This document shows, piece by piece, positions 12,588 through 23,249 of a stretch of DNA of 64,000 nt. The position numbers were made by a program, and so were the translations under genes. The notes below the pieces were generated by a model that did no database searches, was not told the origin of the DNA, and was given only the letters and a program-made list of their open reading frames with translations. Each line of letters begins with the position of its first letter. Positions within the stretch are counted from its first letter, which is position 1. The stretch lies in contig JAKCOZ010000002.1 of the NCBI GenBank assembly GCA_022605955.1, positions 72,644,783-72,708,782 on the forward strand, written 5' to 3'. This stretch comes from Rallus limicola. Its lineage: Eukaryota > Chordata > Aves > Gruiformes > Rallidae.

Positions 12588-13926
12588 AGGGAACTCTTTT
12601 TAGTCTCTGCTTTGGAGCACATGAGGGATGAGCACCTGATCCAAGACAGCCAACACAGCTTCACCAAGGGAAGGTTATGCCTTACCAATCTGGTGACCTT
12701 CTATGATGGAGTGACAGCATCGGTAGATAAAGGGAAGGCAACCCATGTCATTTACCTCAACTTGTGCAAGGCCTTTGACACAGTCCCCTACCACATCTTT
12801 ATCTCTAAATTGGAGAGATGTGGATTTGATGGGTGGACCATCCAGTGGATAAAAAACTGGTTGACCAAACATAGACAAAGGGTGGTGGTCAATGGCTCTA
12901 TGTCCAGGTGGAGGCCGGTGACAAGCGGGGTCCCCCAGGGGTCTGTCTTGGGACCAGTGCTCTTTAACATCTTTATCAATGACATTGATGACGGAATTCA
13001 GTGCACCCTCAGCAAGTCTGAGGATGACACCAAGCTGAGTGATGTGGTTGACACCACAGAAGGAAAGGAAGCCATCCAGAGGGATCCTGACAGACTGGAA
13101 AGGTGAGCCCGGGTGAACCTAATGAGGTTCAACACTGCCAAGTGTCAGGTGTTGCACTTGGGCCAGAGGAATCCCAGACATATTTATAGACTGGGAGAAG
13201 AGCTCCTTGAGAGCAGCCCTGAGGAGAAGGACTTGGGGATTCTGGTAGATGAGAAACTTAACATGAGCCAGCAGTGTGCTCTTGCGGCTTGGAAGGCCAA
13301 TGGTATCCTGGGCTCCATCAGGAGAAGGGTGGCAGCAGGGACAGGGAGGTGATTGTCCCTCTCTACTCTGCCCTCATCTAGAGGCCCCATCTGGAGTCCT
13401 GTGTCCAGATCTGGGGCCCTCAATACAAGAAAGATGTAGCACTGTTGGAGAGGGTTCAGAGGAGGGCCACGAAGATGATTAGAGGGCTGGAGCACCTCCT
13501 CTATGAGGAGAGGCTGAGGGAGATGAGCTTGTTCAGCCTGGAGAAGAGAAGGCTGTGGGGGGACCTCATTGCAGCCTTCCAGTCCCTGAAGGGAGCAGAG
13601 GAACAGGAGGGGATTCAACTTTTTAAAAGGGCAGACAATGGCAGGACAAGGGGGAATGGATTGAACCTGAAGGAGGGAAGGTTTAGATTAGATATTAGGG
13701 GGAAGTTTTTTACAGAGAGAGTGGTGAGGGGCTGGAACAGGCTGCCCAGAGAGGTGGTGGATGCCCCATCCCTGGAGGTGTTCAGGGCCAGGTTGGATGG
13801 GGCCCTGGGCAACCTTGTGTAGCTCCAGGCCTGGAGGTTGGTGGCCCTGCCTGTGGCAGGGCGGTTGAAGCTCTATGATCCTTGGGGTCCCTTCCAACCC
13901 ATGTCATTCTATGACTCTATGATTCT
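12588..13926 (+). mobile_element. CR1 LINE, 5'-truncated, with decayed reverse transcriptase and intact 3' end
   Basis: This is the longest CR1 copy in the window. It enters the element within the reverse transcriptase (RT) gene and runs to the terminal CATTCTATGACTCTATGATTCTA repeats at 13926. RT motifs are readable in order: the finger region before motif A; motif A as [11 protein letters not shown], where the family has Asp at the catalytic position now Asn; [21 protein letters not shown]; and motif C as SEDDTKL instead of FADDTKL, both Asp kept. After that come the thumb ([22 protein letters not shown]) and the C-terminal block ending ALGNLV, followed by the 3' UTR. The open frame is broken by a TGA at 13104-13106 in place of the family's Trp codon, an apparent 1-base deletion near 13331-13336 and a TAG at 13379-13381. 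It is a dead, 5'-truncated copy. Confidence 0.96.
12612..13822 (+). pseudogene. CR1 ORF2 reverse transcriptase remnant (C-terminal half)
   Basis: The coding remnant consists of three blocks. Frame 12612-13106 holds RT motifs A to C. The same frame continues past the TGA at 13104-13106 to about 13330. After a 1-base loss, the frame resumes with [10 protein letters not shown], meets the TAG at 13379-13381, and then is open to a stop at 13820-13822 after LDGALGNLV. In live elements this protein primes reverse transcription at a nicked target and is joined to an upstream apurinic-like endonuclease, which is absent here. The Asp-to-Asn change in motif A alone should abolish catalysis. No function is expected. 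Confidence 0.93.
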
Positions 13927-15636
13927 AAGTGATAGGATGTATCAAAGCACTTCCAGTACACTGGATTATTTTCCTTAGTTTCTAAAAAATCCCAAGAGTT
14001 TGAAATAATTAATGAAGATTACTTTATTAAAGGTAAACCCACTAAGAAAATTATTAGAATGTATTGTTTCAGTCACTTCTCATTGTTAATATGAGAATAT
14101 AGATGATACCATGCTACTGTTCTTCAAGCACTGCAACATCTCAATAGACAGAGGTACAAGAAACTGCCATTTTAATCAGGATAACATTTACAAAATGCAA
14201 GGTTGAAGAGAGATTAGCCCACAGTTAATTACCAATTTTAAAAATCCTAAATGAACAAAAGAGATGCTTCTCAAGCACACTGCAATGATATTTTCCCTGT
14301 CAAATGGCAGAAGCCAGTTGAAAATGGACTCATTAAATACACCTCATTTTCACCTGTATTTAAATTAAAGGGAAAAAAAAACACCTCATCTGGAGACATG
14401 ACAGTTGAAGTGTAAGCGAACTGTTAGTGGAGGACTAGCAGTTACATAGAAGAAAGACATGTCAGCCAAGGAAAATGCATTAAATGTGAGTTTAAAATAT
14501 TTAATCTTAGAACAGGTTGCTGCAAAAACTCTAAAAGGAGACTGAGAAGACATTTGTTGCTAACCATGTACTTCTTGCATATCATTTTAGTGCTTAGCAA
14601 CAATTAGTACAGATATTAGCATCTTGGGGTTTTGTATTTAAAAGAATAACTAGATTAAGTATATTTTTTTCTTTATATTATTTATAGACAAAACCCATCT
14701 GAAATCTAAAATCTGTGTATGTAGGCAGAATTCCTGAAGAATTTATCCACGCTGTTTGCTGGAAACCAAGGTCACTGCTCAACATATCCTGGAGTCCTTT
14801 CTCAACATAAATAGATATTAGCTGCACACAGGCTATTTTCCTCCAGCACTTGGCCATGTACATCCATTGCTAAAATAGAGCTAACTCAGTAATGCAGTTT
14901 GTAAATGGCTCAGAAGCAAAAATCTTTGTAGCTTTTGTCAAATCAAGGCAGGAAACTTGAAGTTACATGTGTTTTTAAAGAGAAACTGTAAACAGGGTGC
15001 ATGTGGAATCTTCAGTATACGCTGTGGATACTAATTGCAGGAGAAAGTTTTGGAGTCTGGTCATTGAGAATGTCTAGGAACGAATTGCTCCCATTAATCA
15101 GTTGTAAGAACTGGTGAGTTACTATGGAAACTTAATACGCTTCTTCCCTATTTTTAGTATTTTCAAAACAAAAGTTTAAGAATATCTATATCCTCTTGTG
15201 CTGCAAGCAGCAAATTAGAGGAATTCTCTTTTGTAAAGTGTGATTTGGCATGAAATTTTTAAGGCAACCATGACAACAGTGTCAGTACTCAGCTGAGAGA
15301 CAATAAGAACAGTAGGTAAGCAATGGAATGCGAGTGTTTAAGGCAGCTCCACGTTCTCCACCAGTATCACTCTGATGAGCGCTCTCTGACTTACTACTCC
15401 TTTAATTTACGATAAAGGTCCTTATTCCTAGAGGTGCTCCATGTAATTGAGCTTTTGGCAAAGTGGGCTGAGTCAGTCGTATCCATTCTATTTGGATAAG
15501 AAAGAACGCACTGCTATAAGCCAGGGAGGTTTTTATTCAAACTAGTGATATAAGCCATTATGGATGGAAAAATCTGATGCAGTAACAGATGTGATATTTG
15601 ACCAAATGAAGATTGATAAGAAATTTTACAAAAATA
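13927..15636. other. Unique AT-rich non-coding DNA, no gene recognised
   Basis: There is no recognisable exon, repeat family or RNA gene between two CR1 copies. Reading frames are short (61 codons or fewer) and look random. Confidence 0.7.
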
Positions 15637-15805
15637 TACTGCCATTGGGGGTTGTGGAGTCTCCTTCTCTGGAGATATTCAAGACCAGTCTGGACACTGA
15701 CCTGTGCGACCTGTCCTAGGGACCCTGCTTTGGCACGGGGGTTGGACTCAATGATCTGTGGAGGTCCCTTCCAACCCTTACAAATCTGTGATTCTGTGAT
15801 ACTGC
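15637..15805 (+). mobile_element. CR1 LINE fragment, 3' terminal 170 bases
   Basis: It begins at GTTGTGGAGTCTCCTTCTCTGG, the conserved end of the CR1 reverse transcriptase frame (VESPSLE). It passes through CCTGTGCGACCTG and GGGGGTTGGACTCAATGATCT to GGTCCCTTCCAACCC and ends in the TCTGTGATTCTGTGATAC repeats. It is severely 5'-truncated and belongs to a different CR1 subfamily from the copy at 12588-13926, whose 3' UTR reads differently. Confidence 0.94.
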
Positions 15806-18800
15806 GCTCCATCAGAAATATACTAAATAGCCATACTTCCCAATCTCAGAAGAGTGGATGTGTAAAGGAGATCCCTAGCACAGGTTCAAGCTGGAAAGGA
15901 CACAGTAAAGGTCCTGTGGCAGCTTTTAGCACTTTTACTTTTGGCTATTTCTCTGAAACACAAAGTTTCAGTATCATTATGGGATAATGAAATAAACAAA
16001 AACAATGCTGGGAAATTTCAAAGAAATTCCTAATTTTGTTTTAAATCAGGCACAGGAAAAATAGGTCCAGCTAAGTCATTTTTGCAAACTCATTCAGCCA
16101 TCACTAAATGAGTGGCAACATATCAGCTAACTCTGATTGTTCATTAATGTGGAAATGGATTGTATGTTTCCTACATTTAGGGAATGCTTGAGCAAAAAAC
16201 ATTTTCTGTCACTTAGCTAATCCAAGTACTACGAATAAACAGTAGCTTTGTCCTACCAAGGTGATGGAATGGGATGGACTGATATAGAAGATGACACCAT
16301 TCTGCAGGAGAACAGAAAGACTTAAGCTGCCTCCATCCCATGCTCTGATACTCCTTGCTGTCAGGCTATTTAGTCACACAAACAAACTCATCCCTGATAA
16401 GTGCAATCTCTTTGGCTTTGGGACAAGTCCCCTTCTTTGCACGGACAGAAAACGGGCAACACACATGCAGGCCCACAGACCAACACTGCATTTGACTTTC
16501 AGCTGCCCTGAAACAATTTGAGCTCGCTGAGAGCACTGCTAATTAGAATGTCAGGTAAGGAATTAATATATGCTCAGCTTGTGGCCTACAGCAAAACCAA
16601 ACAAAAACAAAGGCATGCCTAAGAACTGTGATACAGTTACCAACCATTCTGCTCAAGGCGCTTGCTGAACACGAGAATAGGAATATTTCTAGGGAATATA
16701 GGGTATGTCAAAAGGAAATTTCCCACATTTCTTAAAGGAAACCTAAAGCTTTAGAGCATAAGAACAATATTTCTAGGTCAGAGAAAGGTTATGGCTCTAC
16801 ATTTTATGACTATTTTCTCATCACGTTTTACCACTTTATGTTCAATTGCAGGGTTATGTGACTTTTGGTTTGTTCATAGCAGGGACAGAGGCTAAAATAA
16901 TTAATGATGAGCCAGCACTGTATTCCAACAATCTATTTTATGAAAATAGAAAGAGTTTGAGGAATAAGCTACACACATTCAGAGAGAAAATCACAAAATT
17001 TCACCAGGAGTTTGTAAACAGGACTGATATTTTGCTTATATATTAAATAATTTTCAGAAATTATGTTAAGCTTTTGTTACGCCACCCTGGAGCTGAAGGC
17101 AGACATAAGAAAGAGAAAGTCTCTAAAGTTTAGATTACAGTTTCTTCATATAATAAAAGAAAAAAAATTAACCCTCCAAACAATCGTTACTATAGTCAAA
17201 AGGGTTTCTCCAGCTTTTATTTGACCATTCTTCAAGTCTTTCTTTCAGCTAAAATCATGTTATTGCTAGACTATAAAGACATCCCCCTCTCCCTTCTTCT
17301 ACTTTCACCTAATTTAAGCACTACAGCCAGTAAGCAAAATGAGTCAGAGCAGTTTTCTGCTTTCTTGGTGCAGGAGTGATTTTCTCTGGGATTGTGCATT
17401 TATGCATGAGAAAGGGACAAATGACCCCAGAAAAGGAGAAGGAGGATAAAAGGGAGTAAAATACATCAAAATGGCATCAAAAAATATCAGCTATAAGAGA
17501 TTTTACCAAAGAAACTGGGTGATGTTACCCAGGCTTATTTATACATAAGAAAACCTATAAAATATGCAGTTCAAATCTCATAGTTAGTTGCAAAACATGG
17601 AACTCCAATGTGAATCCAATGAAAAAGAATGGAGGAGGGAACAAATCTACCAAAGGAGGAAGAGACCCAAGTTTTCTTTCTCTAGTGAACTCCAGTAAAG
17701 TACAGTACAGATTAAAAAAAAAAAGAGTGACTACCAGCATTCCCAGCTATTCACAGACACCAAAGACAGCACACAGCAGAGCATCCTCCAGCAATTAGAG
17801 GTGTGGTAACTGGAACCAGAAGCAAAACAGAGGTGGAAAAGCTACTACACAGCCCAGTGCCAGGCTTCATCTAGTTAATTAGTCCTCCAAAGAGAGCAGT
17901 TCTTTATTATATACTTCAGTAAGATAATTTTTTTTCTTTGTTTTTAATCCTACTTATCTGTCTCTGACTGATAATTACTTTCACGTATTTAGATCAAAGC
18001 AAAGTTCAAAAGACTCACTGTTATAGTTGAACAAGCAGATCTGACCAGGCCAGGCAAGTTACTGCACTGGAAAAGGAGACCTCTTTACCCCCCAGGTCAA
18101 TTAATTTTGCTGAAGGTAGCAGGAATGGAAGAAAGGGTGAGGATTCAGGAGGGGTGGTAGATTTAGGAAGTATCATAATATGAATACAGTTGGACATAAG
18201 ATATTTCCAAAAACAGAAATGCCTAATCATGAAGGATCTCTTATTAGGTTAGAATAAATTTTCAAATAATTGGATGAACAAATCCAAGTGATTCAAAGCA
18301 GTTGTGAGTAACTTAGCCCTTCCCTCAGTCGGAGGCTTTTTAATATTTAATAGGATTAAGACCATTTTTCTGGTAAGACATACCACTATTTTCTTGCACC
18401 ACATATCTATGATGTTTTGTAGTGTCATATGCTTGCTTTTAATTTTTTAGCACTGAGTTAATATTTTTTATATAAGTCCCAGTTTCTTACAAATTGTTTT
18501 AACTCCACTGGATCTACTGAGATCTCTCTCTACTTTTGTTCTTTCTATCATTTCTTATATTTGCTCATTCAGCTTCACAGAATTTCCCTTCCTCTTTCTA
18601 CTTTATTTGAAAGGGTAACTCCCATAAGGGAATAGCACTCTCCTTTAGTTTGCTTGGGTTTTTTTTTTCCCTTTGCAATAAATTGTCAATATACACATTT
18701 CCATTGGTATTAAAATATTTAAATAATTATTGCCTATTTAGCCAACAAAAGTACTTTCTTGTACAGAAAAGTAAGAAAAAGTACAGCAAAAGGGCGTGAC

Positions 18801-20410
18801 ACCTTGAGACAGCATCACTATGTTACATTGACCTCTGGGTAGAAGGACAAACTTTGCTGGGATAAAGTGAGGCAAGGTAGAGAAAGAAAGGGCCTATCTT
18901 CTTTTTATGCAGATGTATCATCATGTTCCACCTCATCTTTAAGACCTACTTGCCCTAGGTGCAAATAAAGGAATATTTAATTGCATGGTTGGTCACTGAA
19001 GGCTTTTATATTTATCAGGAGAATTGGCTAAACTCTGAGTGAGAACTACTTGTCCAAAAGAGATGAACAGTTCTCACACTGAAGTTCAAGAGGGAATTAT
19101 GAGGATACATCAGGAGCTGGATGTTGAACTTGTGTGTTTTTGATAACATTTCATGACATTTGCTGCAAGTAAGCACTGATGTTTCTTGAGATTCTTGTTA
19201 GATAATGGGCTATGATGTATGTAATATGCCAGATACTTCAAAGTGGAATAGGTTTATCTAGACTTCTGCCTGAGCATGCACTATCATATGATACGTATTA
19301 GTATTTAAATACCCTTACTCACTTATGTGACCTACTGCTTAAGGCTGGATTGAATAATTGCTGGGGTTAAGACACATAGAACAATATTCTTCATGAGTAT
19401 TTCTTTTCCTTCAAATAATATTCACTCCTTTATATTCTGCTATTTATTTAGAGAAATCTAGGAGGAGGAAAAAACAGCAAATCTATGATATAGGTATTTA
19501 ATACATATGCATTAAAAAACCTTAGATCAAATCTTCCTGATTGGATATGAATTTTTGGACATGGGAAATGTTATGAACCTGATGAGTTCTGCAAAGCTGC
19601 AACTCCAACATGCAGAGGAACCAAAGATTATTTTAGCTACAGGAAATGTTTGACATTCACTATTTTTGGCATATCCCTCCATTCTTGTCCTTTTCAAAGA
19701 GCTCAGAAGAATTTGTATTCATAACGATAGTCTGAATGACCCTACACGTAAAAACAAAATCATAGAAAAAACAAGAAAGCAAATATCATGCTTTCTATGC
19801 ACAGACTTCTGCAATACAAGAAGGAAAATAAACAGGTCTACATGGCCAAAGAAATCTCTGTGATAAGATAGGTCATTAAAAAAAAACCTTTTGTTTTCTT
19901 TTTTTGGTAGTCATTCAACACAGAGTCAGCTGCTTCAGTTATTTTTTTTCTTTAACCCAGTAATCATGAAAAGGCACATGTCACTGGGACTATCTCTCTG
20001 AAAAATTTGGTGTTTTCTATTTCCGAAGGACTGGCACTTAATAACAAAACAGTCCATATTTTTGTAATGCAACTCCAAAAAATGTACCCTAATGCATTAT
20101 ATTTCTACAGAGATAAATAAGTACAAACTTATCTCATAATATATATCTATTTTGATATAATTTTCTGAGTAGTAGATGTCCCAATTTACAAATATCACAT
20201 ATTAAGAAGCACATGAATTACAGTCATTTATTTTAAAATTCCATTTTAAACAGTGTTTCCAGCCCTCTAACTAGGTTAGGAAATGAGTGAATTTATTCCC
20301 CTTTAGGGTCTGAAACTTAATAACAGACTTCAAACACACAAAAAAAAATAATGAAGGCTTAAAAACCCAGACTCAGTGAAACAAAGCTACCCACATAAGA
20401 AGCTCTGTAT
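15806..20410. other. Unique AT-rich non-coding DNA, no gene recognised
   Basis: This is about 4.6 kb with no repeat I could name. The frame at 16846-17046 sits just after a splice-acceptor-like TTCAATTGCAG. The only downstream GT in reach is a poor donor match, and the peptide is not recognisable, so it is not called an exon. Short T and A homopolymers occur near 17713, 18660 and 20341. Confidence 0.65.
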
Positions 20411-20830
20411 ATCATAGAATCATCACTGGGTTGGAAAAGACCTTTGAGATCATCGAGTCCGACCATACCTGTCTGCTATGAAACCATATTCTTAAGCACT
20501 TCATCTACCCATCTTTTAAATACATCCAGGGTTGGTGACTCAGCCCCCTCCCTGGGCAGCCTGTTCCAGTGCCCGATAACCATTTCAGTGAGAACTTTTT
20601 CCTAATGTCTGACCTTACCCTGCCCTGGTGCAGCTTGAGCCCATTCCCCCTCATCCTATCATCTGTCACCTGGCTGAAGAGACCAACACCCTAATTGTAG
20701 GCAGTGATAAGGTCCCCCCTTGGCCTCCTCCAGACTAAACAACCCCAGATCCCTCAGTCACTCCTCATAGGATTTGCCCTCCAGTCCCTTCACCAGCCTG
20801 GTTGCCCTTCTCTGGACACACTCCAGGACA
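20411..20830 (-). mobile_element. CR1 LINE fragment, 3' end
   Basis: On the + strand it starts ATCATAGAATCATCACTGGGTTGG, then GAGATCATCGAGTCCGACC. It continues through CTCCCTGGGCAGCCTGTTCCAGTGCCCGATAACC and AACTTTTTCCTAATGTC to GCCCTTCTCTGGACACACTCCAGGACAT, which is antisense to the RT thumb and C-terminus. It is truncated near 20830. The GAGATCATCGAGTCC variant places it in the same broad subfamily as the copy at 62743-63478. It is old, with no coding capacity. Confidence 0.94.
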
Positions 20831-22849
20831 TTAACTGAAGCATTAACTGAACAGAGGCTGATCTTTTCATCTGAAGTCATTTAGCAAAAAAAAACCAACC
20901 ACCAAACAACCCAACAACCATCATGCATGTATCCATTTCTTTTACCCATGCTTCTTGTTCTCTCTCAGCCAGTAAAGCAGGAACTACTTACCTCTCTGCA
21001 CTAGCATGACTTCAGCTACATAACAGACATTATCATGTCCTGATTAACTAATATTATATGCAGTTTCCAAACTTCTATAGCAATGTATACTTTGTTGAAA
21101 GTATTATTACTTATAGCAGCTATAAATCGTACTTGGATCATGACTCAATGACTTTTTCTAAGCAAATCTTTCCCCAGCTAATATAATTTCCTTTGTTGTT
21201 GATGTGTAAATTATTCCTTCCTGAGGAAGGCTACGTGCTAAAGCAGATAATATATTGGTCAGAAAAGATGCTGTTCAAAGATGTGGTTTTTTCCTAGATC
21301 ATCAGGATTTGCAGCTCTCTGTATCAAAATCTTTATATCAGAACATGCTTTGGTTGATCAGTGGTGGTTCCTAATGAATCAGAGGAAATCTGCAAGGAAC
21401 CATCTTGGTTATTGATTTAAGTCCCCCACAATCACAAACAATGGGCAGAAATTGAATGAATATAGTCTTTTCAAATCACTGCCATTAAATACAAACGCCA
21501 CAGAAGCTCCTGGATGGCACTGGAAGAAATCAAAGGTATCAGCAACGTCTGAGGGAACTTGCTGGATGTGAATGCCTCACTCACAGTTAAGTGGGTTTTT
21601 TTTATTTTCCATTTCACCACTAACCAAGAGAAGTAACCTCCTCTGATGACTTCCCAAAGACTACTGAAGGCAATGATAGTGAAAGCTTAAATATCACTTA
21701 TCTTTTGTAGAAGTACAATTCATGCAGTGGTACGAAATATCTGCAGAAACAGAAACTGTTTGAAATAGCTTTTTGAAAGAAGAATTATCCATTATCGGGC
21801 GTATCTTCTATGCTGAGAAAGGGAAAGGTTTCTCTATTTAAACTGTGAGGCTATCAATGTCTCAGTAAACAGAATTTCTTAACAGTGACTTAAGGTCTTG
21901 TAATATTCTCAGCCCTGTTTCCTAATTGTGCTGTCTGCCTGCTGATAATAAACTTCAGATCCAATGATCACTTTCAAAACAAATTAAAACTAATTTTTTC
22001 CTACAGTTTAGTAACTAACAGAGTTGAGAATAGGGTTCTGATTAGTTCCCCTTTCCCAAATTAGGGATAAGCTACTATGTTGGTTCACCTCTATGAGATA
22101 TCACATAAACAGCTTGGGAAAAAACACATATATGAAGCAGGGAGAAGCATTTCATGAAGTTCCAGCCCAGTAATCATTCCAGTTGTGAAACAAGACCTCA
22201 GGAAATGAGGTGTTAAAAATTCTAGAACTCACAGAGCTGTTCATGGAGATGAATCCTTTTAAATATACATAAGCTTTACTTTTGTCAGATCTTATTGTTT
22301 AGTCCTATTCATAAATATATTATAAATACAAATTCAGACTACACTTGAATAACTTAAGTGTTCAGGTGACTTATTGTTCTTGGTGACTTCTCGATTTAAA
22401 GGCATGTAGGAAAAACTACTTCAACAGGCATTATGTTTTTTCATTTATGGAAGAGTGCCATACACACATTTATAACTCCAAAAACACAGAGTACAGCACA
22501 CAGCCACAGCTAAAAATATGTGTATTATAAATAGGCCTCAAAGTTCAACCACCAGGAAAACAAGCATGGTTATACTTCCATCAAAGCTTCATGGAAGTGA
22601 ATTGTTTCAAGGGAAGGGCAATTCAGCCTGGGACCTTCCACTGCAATGGGTTCAAACAGCTTCATCTCACTTTTGAAGCCTAACTTTCTACTCAGCTTAC
22701 TGGTCCCCACCATGTCTTGAGTTTCAGTCTCTCATTCATTAAAATGCTGGGCTGAATATTCTGCACAAACACTTCTGAGCTCTCATTGCAATTGCCATGC
22801 AAGGACAAAACTACACATGGGCACATTTTTCTCTCTTAAAATTGTTATA
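20831..22849. other. Unique AT-rich non-coding DNA, no gene recognised
   Basis: No exon or repeat family is recognisable. An A/C-rich patch (AACC, AACAACC steps) lies just after the CR1 at about 20886-20919 and may be simple sequence. The rest is ordinary AT-rich sequence up to the LTR at 22850. Confidence 0.7.
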
Positions 22850-23249
22850 TGCCAGTGGTTCAGCTCCAACAAGTGGCTGAGCACCACACACCGCTCGCTC
22901 ACTCTCACACAAGAAACAGACAGAGCCTCCATGGGTTGGGATAAGGACAGTTTACTGACAAAATCACTGGGAACATGGAATAATAATGGCCAATTACACT
23001 CACACCCAGTACTAACACAGAGTACCTCACCGACGGAATGATTACAGTGCTGCCTGATGCAAAGACCAACTGACCCAACACCCCAGCTGCACTCAGACTG
23101 TCCTGGAGGCACCAAGTCCCTACCCTTCCCCAGCTAGCCCCTTTTAGGGGGAAGTCATGCCAGGTTGTGTAGAAACAGCCTGCGCTGACTCAGCTCACCT
23201 GTGCTGGCTGCTTGGGAAGGTTGACTCTGGCCTGGCCAGAACCAGGACA
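22850..23249 (-). mobile_element. Solo LTR of an avian ERVL-type endogenous retrovirus
   Basis: Read on the minus strand, it starts TGTCCTGGTTCTGGCC at 23249. It contains CTGTCCTTATCCCAACCCAT at about 22931-22950, then GAGTGAGCGAGCGG with GTGTGGTGCTCAGCC, and ends AACCACTGGCA at 22850, giving TG...CA termini about 400 bases apart. These blocks match my knowledge of a common avian ERVL LTR. There is no primer-binding site, polypurine tract or gag/pol/env sequence on either side, so it is a solo LTR or fragment. Immediate 5-base flanks (TTATA and GTGCC) do not match. If the inner end is set at 22854, the flanks become ATGCC and GTGCC, one mismatch. Confidence 0.82.

Noticed and set aside
13184..13618. 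144-codon minus-strand frame inside the CR1 copy
   Set aside because: It is the antisense of CR1 reverse transcriptase sequence. The sense-strand motifs explain it fully.
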